Positions 43,600 through 47,561 of a stretch of 47,561 nucleotides of DNA are shown here, piece by piece. This DNA is from DATKMS01 sp035541735 (GTDB taxonomy: Bacteria; Desulfobacterota; Binatia; HRBIN30), in the NCBI GenBank assembly GCA_035541735.1, contig DATKMS010000383.1, positions 1-47,561 on the forward strand, read 5' to 3'. The position numbers were made by a program, and so were the translations under genes. The notes beneath the pieces were generated by a model, which saw only the letters and a program-made list of their open reading frames with translations, did no database searches and was not told the origin of the DNA. The number at the start of each line of letters is the position of its first letter. Position 1 is the first letter of the stretch.

Positions 43600-45216
43600 G
43601 TGCCGACCCTTGTCCTTCGCTTCCTTGGCGGGCGCTACCACGCCACGCCGTGGGGCAATCATGTGAATGAGGGTCTGATCGAGTGGCCGCCCTCGCCGTG
43701 GCGCCTCCTGCGGGCGCTGCTAGCAACCGGCTATGGAAAGCTCGGTTGGCCCCCGAACGGTCCGCCCCCCGAAGGCCGATCTCTCATTGAGCGGCTTGCA
43801 TCGGCTAGTCCGCGCTACGGTCTCCCTCCAGCTGCTGGCGCACACTCTCGCCACTACATGCCCCTTGGAGTGCTCGAGAAGGGACGAGAGAGGACGACCC
43901 TCGTTTTCGATACGTGGGCGCAAGTGGACGGGACGTTGCGCGTAACTTGGGACGTGTCGTTGAGTGACGCCAAGCTGACCGTGCTCAGACAGCTCGCGCG
44001 CAACCTTGGTTATCTCGGGCGTTCCGAAAGCTGGGTGGATGTGGAGATCCAGCCGGACGCAACGGATGCTCCACTCGATGGCAGCGATGTTATTCCATGT
44101 GAAGAAGCTACACCTCGTGGCCCTGGGTGGGAGCAGTTCGCCCTTCTCTCGCCGATGGCTCCTTCGGACTATGCGTCTTGGAGGAGCAGCGCGGTCGTCG
44201 ACGAGCTACGCAAGCGCGGCATCGAACGCGACAAGAAGAAGCTCTCCAAGAAGGAGCAGAAACTGATTGCCCGTATCGAGGCCTGCTATCCCGCAGACTT
44301 GATCGCCTGCCTCCAGGTGGAGACTGGTTGGCTTCGTGAACTGGGGTGGAGCCAACCGCCAGGGAGCCGCCGAGTGCTCTACTGGCGCCGGGCCGATGCG
44401 CTCGAAGCAGGTGCGCCACGGCCTCAAATCCGCCGCCACACGGCGCCGCCGGTTGAGGTGGTCTTACTGTCGATGGCCACTGCCTGCGGCAACACCCACG
44501 CATTGCCCTCGGTCACGCGTACACTGGCGCAGGCAGAAATGTTGCATCGCGCCCTCGTCGCACGCGTCGCCGAGTTCCCACGTCATTCGACAGTGTTGAC
44601 CGGACGGAAGCCCGACGGCCGTCCACTTGAGGACTCCCATCGCCATGCGCACGTCCTCCCGCTCGATCTCGATCTCGACGGCCACCTCGACCATGTTCTC
44701 ATTTGGGCACCGATGGGACTCGACGCCGATGCACAGGCTGCGATTCGCGCCGTCCGCCGAACGTTCACAAAGGGTGGAGCATCACCGTTGAGAATCGCTG
44801 TTGCCGCCAGCGGCAACCTCAGGGATCTGCGCCGATTGCAATCGCCCTACGGGGACTCACTCGATCGGCTTCTTGGGAGGAGCGAAGCGGGACTCGTTTG
44901 GCGCTCTCTGACACCTTTCGTCGCGCCGCGCTTCTTGAAGGCGCGGGGGCGAAATTCCCTCGATGGGCAAGTGCAGGCCGAACTAGCGTCGCGAGGTTTG
45001 CCGCCAGCGACTGTGGTAACGGTATCCGACCCGCATCGAGAAGCATCTGCGCTTCGCCATCGCCACTTCGTGCGGGTTCGACGACACGGTCCGGCGCCAC
45101 CCATCGATCAGGGATGGTCCTTGGAAATGCGGTTCGCTCAACCGGTCCCCGGCCCGATCGCGCTCGGCTATGGGAGCCACTATGGGCTCGGCCTCTTTGC
45201 GGCAGCGTCGAACTGA
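43600..45216 (+). CDS. csb2: Csb2 (Cas5-Cas6 fusion), type I-G
   Basis: A 538-residue Csb2/GSU0054 protein, which combines the Cas5 handle-binding and Cas6 crRNA-processing RAMP units. The start RFLGGRYHATPWGNHVNEG followed by WPPSPWRLLRALL is the family signature. A second RAMP unit has SHRHAHVLPLDLDLDGH near residue 345. A Gly-rich loop closes the protein (GYGSHYGLGLF at about 521-531). The start is GTG 43600, three bases after the csb1 stop. The gene ends ten bases before the first copy of a 35-base repeat and no cas4-cas1 follows. Confidence 0.93.
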   Translation: MPTLVLRFLGGRYHATPWGNHVNEGLIEWPPSPWRLLRALLATGYGKLGWPPNGPPPEGRSLIERLASASPRYGLPPAAGAHSRHYMPLGVLEKGRERTTLVFDTWAQVDGTLRVTWDVSLSDAKLTVLRQLARNLGYLGRSESWVDVEIQPDATDAPLDGSDVIPCEEATPRGPGWEQFALLSPMAPSDYASWRSSAVVDELRKRGIERDKKKLSKKEQKLIARIEACYPADLIACLQVETGWLRELGWSQPPGSRRVLYWRRADALEAGAPRPQIRRHTAPPVEVVLLSMATACGNTHALPSVTRTLAQAEMLHRALVARVAEFPRHSTVLTGRKPDGRPLEDSHRHAHVLPLDLDLDGHLDHVLIWAPMGLDADAQAAIRAVRRTFTKGGASPLRIAVAASGNLRDLRRLQSPYGDSLDRLLGRSEAGLVWRSLTPFVAPRFLKARGRNSLDGQVQAELASRGLPPATVVTVSDPHREASALRHRHFVRVRRHGPAPPIDQGWSLEMRFAQPVPGPIALGYGSHYGLGLFAAASN

Positions 45217-45225
45217 TCAAGCCAC

Positions 45226-45357
45226 ACTCCGCCCACTTCGGCCTCGGGCAGTTCAGGCCGCGGGAAGATGAGGGATGAACGATGAAGGATGAGGGATCAA
45301 CGCACTGCGCTTGCTGCAGCCAACATCCGCCATCTCTCATCGCTCATCTATGATCGG
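45226..45357. repeat. Intergenic repeat element copy 1 (35-bp head plus inverted heptads)
   Basis: The head (45226-45260) is 34/35 identical to 46097-46131. It is followed by four GATGARG-type heptads (45267-45294) and, after about 36 bases, by a reverse-complement heptad arm (about 45331-45349). The head also holds a small hairpin, GGCCT...AGGCC. It starts ten bases after csb2 and ends before the DUF4258 promoter region. Confidence 0.8.
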
Positions 45358-45428
45358 TTCATTCCTCCCTGTGCCCCGATTGTAGCTGACGTGCAAGGCG
45401 CTCGCGGGCCAGATCTTTCATCGTCTGC

Positions 45429-45438
45429 GTGCTATACG
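45429..45438 (+). promoter_or_regulatory. Extended -10 element before the DUF4258 gene
   Basis: TGCTATACG fits an extended -10 (TGn then TATACG), about 35 bases upstream of the GTG at 45473. No clear -35 is seen. If used it would give the toxin-antitoxin pair a promoter of its own, separate from the cas genes. Confidence 0.3.
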
Positions 45439-45472
45439 GTAGGCATGAGCGGAGCCATCCGAAGGAGAGCCA

Positions 45473-45799
45473 GTGGACATCGACACGATCCGCGGACGGG
45501 TGAGGAACGGCAAGTATCTTTTGAAGAGTCACGTCATCCGGCACGCATTGAAGGAAGGCTTCGACCGCTCGAACGTCCAGCAGGTGATCCTCAAAGGAAA
45601 GATTGTCGAGAGCTACCCCGAGGAGCAGCGGGTGTTGATCTGCGGCAAGACAACGTTGTTGGGAAACGTCGATGTCTATCTACACGTCCTCTGCGAGCAT
45701 GCCGACCCGGTGTGGCTGGACATCGTGACGGCGTATATCCCGGACGAAACCATCTGGGAAACCCCGCCCCTCAGGCGCCGCAAGATCAAAAAGAGGTGA
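45473..45799 (+). CDS. DUF4258 (RelE/BrnT-like) toxin
   Basis: A 108-residue protein beginning at GTG 45473 behind GAAGGAGA. The motif KSHVIRHALKEGF followed by VQQVILKGKIVESYPEEQRVLICG and a strand pair VDVYLHVLCEHADPVWLDIVTAYIP is typical of DUF4258. That is a small RelE-like or BrnT-like fold found as the toxin half of toxin-antitoxin pairs. It probably acts as an mRNA-cutting ribonuclease, but the exact target is unknown. The antitoxin gene begins five bases after its stop. It stands where cas4-cas1 would be expected. Confidence 0.75.
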   Translation: MDIDTIRGRVRNGKYLLKSHVIRHALKEGFDRSNVQQVILKGKIVESYPEEQRVLICGKTTLLGNVDVYLHVLCEHADPVWLDIVTAYIPDETIWETPPLRRRKIKKR

Positions 45800-45803
45800 A
45801 CAG

Positions 45804-46076
45804 ATGGTAACCACGCTGGAGGCACCGGTATGCGCGGAGCATAAGTGCGCACGGGAATGGCGCACGGCAGTGTTCGAGTACGACGAGGATGGTGTCTCGA
45901 TCCGCATTCCGAACGTCGAGGCGTGGGTGTGCCCCGCCGGCGGCGACCCAACTTTTCTTCCTGAAACCGCCGACGAACTGATTGCGGTCGGACGCGAGCT
46001 GCTCGCCGCTGCCCGCAAGGCTCGCCAGCGGCGGTCGGCCCTGACGGAGTACATCGTGTCCGTCGGCTCGCGCTGA
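45804..46076 (+). CDS. YgiT-type zinc-finger-like antitoxin
   Basis: A 90-residue protein with a degenerate YgiT/MqsA-like N-terminal half: one CxxxxC knuckle (CAEHKC at residues 9-14), a WVCPAGGDP knuckle near residue 41, and the acidic middle FEYDEDGVSIRIPNV. The usual second CxxC is replaced by CPAG, so zinc binding is doubtful. The C-terminal half is helical and Arg-rich (LLAAARKARQRRS). It starts with AGAGGTG as ribosome site. Its pairing with the DUF4258 gene is the usual arrangement for this antitoxin type. Confidence 0.7.
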   Translation: MVTTLEAPVCAEHKCAREWRTAVFEYDEDGVSIRIPNVEAWVCPAGGDPTFLPETADELIAVGRELLAAARKARQRRSALTEYIVSVGSR

Positions 46077-46096
46077 GCGTCTGTCCGTGCTCGGCG

Positions 46097-46297
46097 ACTC
46101 CGCCCACTTCGGCCTCGGGCAGTCCAGGCCGGCAGAGTCGATGAACGATGAAGGACGGATGAGCGATGAACGATGAAGGATGAGGGAACTGCCCAATGCC
46201 CAATGGGAGCGCTGCCGACGTAAGGCCGCCGCCGCGCGCCGATTGCTCATCCGATCCTTCATCCTTCATCGCTCATCGCTCATCCCTCATCGGTTCT
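46097..46297. repeat. Intergenic repeat element copy 2
   Basis: The 35-base head 46097-46131 is followed by heptads from 46140 to 46185 (GATGAAC, GATGAAG, GATGAGC, GATGAGG, with one four-base break). A centre containing CCCAATGCCCAATGGG comes next, then the opposite heptad arm (46246-46297). The two copies enclose the DUF4258/YgiT pair as direct repeats. Confidence 0.8.
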
Positions 46298-46318
46298 TGA
46301 CGCCGCTGACCACGCGAG

Positions 46319-46335
46319 GTAGTGACCGTCACTAC
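46319..46335. promoter_or_regulatory. Palindromic operator of the Phd/PIN toxin-antitoxin operon
   Basis: Perfect 8-base arms GTAGTGAC and GTCACTAC with a single central base, ending 14 bases before the antitoxin ATG at 46350. Placement is as expected for autorepression by the antitoxin. Confidence 0.7.
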
Positions 46336-46349
46336 ATCGGAGGTGCCGC

Positions 46350-46628
46350 ATGCAACTCGGGCTGCGCGAAGCCAATCAACACTTCTCCAAGGCCATCAAG
46401 GCCGTCAAAGCCGGCAAGGAGGTCATCCTCACCGAGCGCGGGAAGCCGATTGCCGTCATCAAGCCGCTCCCGCAAGGCGATACCCTCGACGCCAAACTCG
46501 ATCGCATGGCCGCGGCCGGCTTGCTCCGGCGCGCCACCAAACGCGGCCCGATGCCTCGGTTCAAACCGCGGCGTATCAAAGGGCCGCCACTCTCGCAGAC
46601 CATCAGCGACGAGCGGGATGAACGCTGA
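46350..46628 (+). CDS. Phd/YefM-family antitoxin
   Basis: A 92-residue protein with the Phd/YefM N-terminal DNA-binding pattern LREANQHFSKAIKAVKAGKEVILTERGKPIAVIKP. The C-terminal half (RRATKRGPMPRFKPRRIKG) is basic and presumably wraps the toxin. GGAGGT lies nine bases before ATG 46350 and a palindromic operator just upstream fits self-regulation. It overlaps the PIN toxin gene by 11 bases, the usual layout for this kind of pair. The antitoxin likely blocks the PIN nuclease. Confidence 0.88.
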   Translation: MQLGLREANQHFSKAIKAVKAGKEVILTERGKPIAVIKPLPQGDTLDAKLDRMAAAGLLRRATKRGPMPRFKPRRIKGPPLSQTISDERDER

Positions 46629-47064
46629 CCCGCGTCTGCCCGCGTACTTCGACAGCAGCGCGCTGGTGAAACGCTACGTCGCCGAGTCCGGCTCCGCGAC
46701 CGTCCGCGGATTCGTGATGAGACATCGGGTCATCTCCTCCACCCTGGCTCCGCTCGAGATCACGTCGGCCGTACGGCGGCGCCACTTGGAGCAACACATT
46801 TCGAGTGCACAGTTCGCCGACATCCTCGCAGCGCTCCGGCTCGACCATCTGTATTGGGAGCTGACCGAGGTGGATCGCCACGTCCTGCAGCGCGCCGAGG
46901 AACTGTTGCGATCGGCCAACGTGCGCACCTTGGACGCCCTCCATGTCTGCTCGGCCGCTGCCGCCGGCGCCACCCTTGGCGAAGCGCTGCCCTTCATTAC
47001 CGCCGACCGTCGCCAGCGCGAGGCTGCTGTGGCTGCCGGCCTGGATGTGGCCTGGGTTGAGTAA
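46618..47064 (+). CDS. PIN-domain toxin (VapC-like)
   Basis: A 148-residue PIN nuclease. The four acidic site residues are visible: Asp in AYFDSSALVKRY, Glu in PLEITSAV, Asp in TLDALHV and Asp in FITADRRQREAA. Such toxins cut tRNA or other RNA. The start ATG 46618 lies inside the antitoxin end. The longer frame to 46180 is rejected because it runs through the antitoxin and the heptad repeats. It is six bases before cas2. Confidence 0.9.
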   Translation: MNADPRLPAYFDSSALVKRYVAESGSATVRGFVMRHRVISSTLAPLEITSAVRRRHLEQHISSAQFADILAALRLDHLYWELTEVDRHVLQRAEELLRSANVRTLDALHVCSAAAAGATLGEALPFITADRRQREAAVAAGLDVAWVE

Positions 47065-47070
47065 GACCAG

Positions 47071-47391
47071 ATGCCGCGCAACACCTACCTCATCTGCTAC
47101 GACATCTGCGACGACAAGCGCTTGAAGACGGTCTACAAGACCATGCGCGACTTCGGCGATCACCTGCAGTACTCCATCTTCGAGTGCCAGTTCACCCCCA
47201 CCGATCTGGTGCGCTGCCGGCACGCACTCGGCGAGATCATCGATCACCGTGAAGACCAGGTACTGTTCGTCGACCTCGGCCCCGTCGAGGGCCGCGGCGA
47301 CCGGGTGATTACCTCCCTCGGCCGCGCATACTCCGTGATCGATAGTCCGTGCATCGTCGTGGACGGACGGGAGATGAAGGATGAAGGATGA
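47071..47391 (+). CDS. cas2: Cas2
   Basis: Cas2 is the structural partner of Cas1 in spacer insertion. The 106-residue chain has the opening NTYLICYDICDDKRL with conserved Asp, then VYKTMRDFGDHLQYSIFEC and the end VIDSPCIVVD. Its last residues (EMKDEG) and its stop TGA (47389-47391) are encoded by the heptad repeat that follows, so the C-terminus is about eight residues longer than the conserved end. The gene lies seven bases after the PIN toxin. No cas1 or cas4 accompanies it in the window and no repeat array follows. Confidence 0.92.
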   Translation: MPRNTYLICYDICDDKRLKTVYKTMRDFGDHLQYSIFECQFTPTDLVRCRHALGEIIDHREDQVLFVDLGPVEGRGDRVITSLGRAYSVIDSPCIVVDGREMKDEG

Positions 47392-47442
47392 GGGATGAGG
47401 GATGAAGGATGAAGGATGAAGGATGAGGGATGAAAGATGACC
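47373..47442. repeat. Ten GATGARG heptads from the cas2 end to the next gene
   Basis: Ten heptads in a row from 47373 to 47442 (GATGAAG, GATGAAG, GATGAGG, GATGAGG, three GATGAAG, GATGAGG, GATGAAA, GATGACC). The cas2 stop and the following gene's ATG (47437) both lie inside. The copy number equals that in the array at 37427-37496, in opposite orientation. Confidence 0.9.
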
Positions 47443-47561
47443 GATGCACGGCGACCGCATGAGAGCGTGCAGGTGTACCAATTGGCGCACGCGTTGGCGT
47501 TGCGTGTGCATGCGCTCTCGCTCACGCTACCGAAGCATGAGCTCTATGAAGAAGGCGGCCA
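47437..47561 (+). CDS. Four-helix-bundle (S23-type) protein, 5' part only
   Basis: The first 41 codons of a gene cut by the window end. The sequence VYQLAHALALRVHALS, then LPKHELYEEGG, matches the N-terminus of the four-helix-bundle proteins related to those encoded in 23S rRNA intervening sequences (pattern VWQKAHELVLEIY...FPKEELYGL, from memory). ATG 47437 is inside the last heptad, whose GATGAAA and GAGGGA provide an SD-like sequence. Such genes have no agreed function and are often found in mobile or repeat-rich settings. Confidence 0.7.
   Translation, partial: MTDARRPHESVQVYQLAHALALRVHALSLTLPKHELYEEGG

Noticed and set aside
46180..46617. Long N-terminal extension of the PIN toxin
   Set aside because: It runs through repeats and the antitoxin gene in another frame; ATG 46618 gives a normal PIN protein.
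47373..47442. Possible start of a CRISPR array after cas2
   Set aside because: Only 7-base units without spacers; no repeat of 28-37 bases is visible.
36600..47561. Prophage or integrative element carrying the CRISPR island
   Set aside because: No integrase, transposase, structural phage gene or attachment repeats were recognised; only toxin-antitoxin genes and short repeats suggest mobility.

Overview
The window is GC-rich, densely coded bacterial DNA. No rRNA or tRNA gene was recognised by eye. Three features suggest an uncultured lineage of the Deltaproteobacteria-like or Binatota (Candidatus Binatia) type: secreted proteins with long Thr/Ala/Pro linkers, a Cys-bounded dockerin-like EF-hand tail on a repeat protein, and a tandem-fused UvrA. 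This placement is from memory of such genomes and is an inference. The left 36 kb looks chromosomal. The right 11 kb is an accessory, type I-G (formerly I-U) CRISPR-Cas island.

Layout. 2-7102: enoyl-CoA hydratase, a double-length UvrA-like protein and a small unknown gene, followed by a decayed Uma2 remnant. 7557-10739 (minus): a beta-propeller protein fused in frame to an OmpA-family outer-membrane protein. 10959-18910: a tightly overlapping operon (membrane protein, MoxR ATPase, DUF58, BatA-like VWA, double-VWA) behind a good sigma-70 promoter. 18999-20789: ImmA/IrrE-type metallopeptidase and LarC. 20772-24398 (minus): biotin genes bioF-bioA-bioD, with a 54-residue membrane protein between bioA and bioD and a near-leaderless promoter. 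24540-26436 (minus): four small envelope proteins in one operon. 26593-28325 (minus): potassium channel, degraded winged-helix gene, Cys-rich secreted protein. 28528-31643 (minus): tetR, nitroreductase, 2x[4Fe-4S] ferredoxin and acyl-CoA dehydrogenase, with a strong palindromic operator at the tetR start. 32053-35663: a 14-repeat propeller protein coupled to a CrtC/AttH-like lipocalin protein. 35895-36593 (minus): a coiled-coil protein.

The CRISPR-Cas island (36973-47561) starts with a 42-bp minisatellite and heptanucleotide repeats. It then has cas3 (C-terminal HD), a small antitoxin with a Fic-inhibition motif, a truncated Fic gene, an N-terminally truncated csx17, csb1, csb2, two toxin-antitoxin pairs, cas2 and the start of a four-helix-bundle (S23-type) gene. 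No cas4-cas1 and no CRISPR array are present. Between csb2 and cas2, where I would expect cas4-cas1, there are two toxin-antitoxin cassettes separated by copies of an intergenic repeat. That repeat has a nearly identical 35-bp head followed by inverted arrays of the heptad GATGARG. On the plus strand the heptad carries SD-like, start and stop signals and provides the cas2 stop codon and the probable start codon of the next gene. One deletion appears to have removed both the end of fic and the start of csx17, so the interference complex may be crippled.
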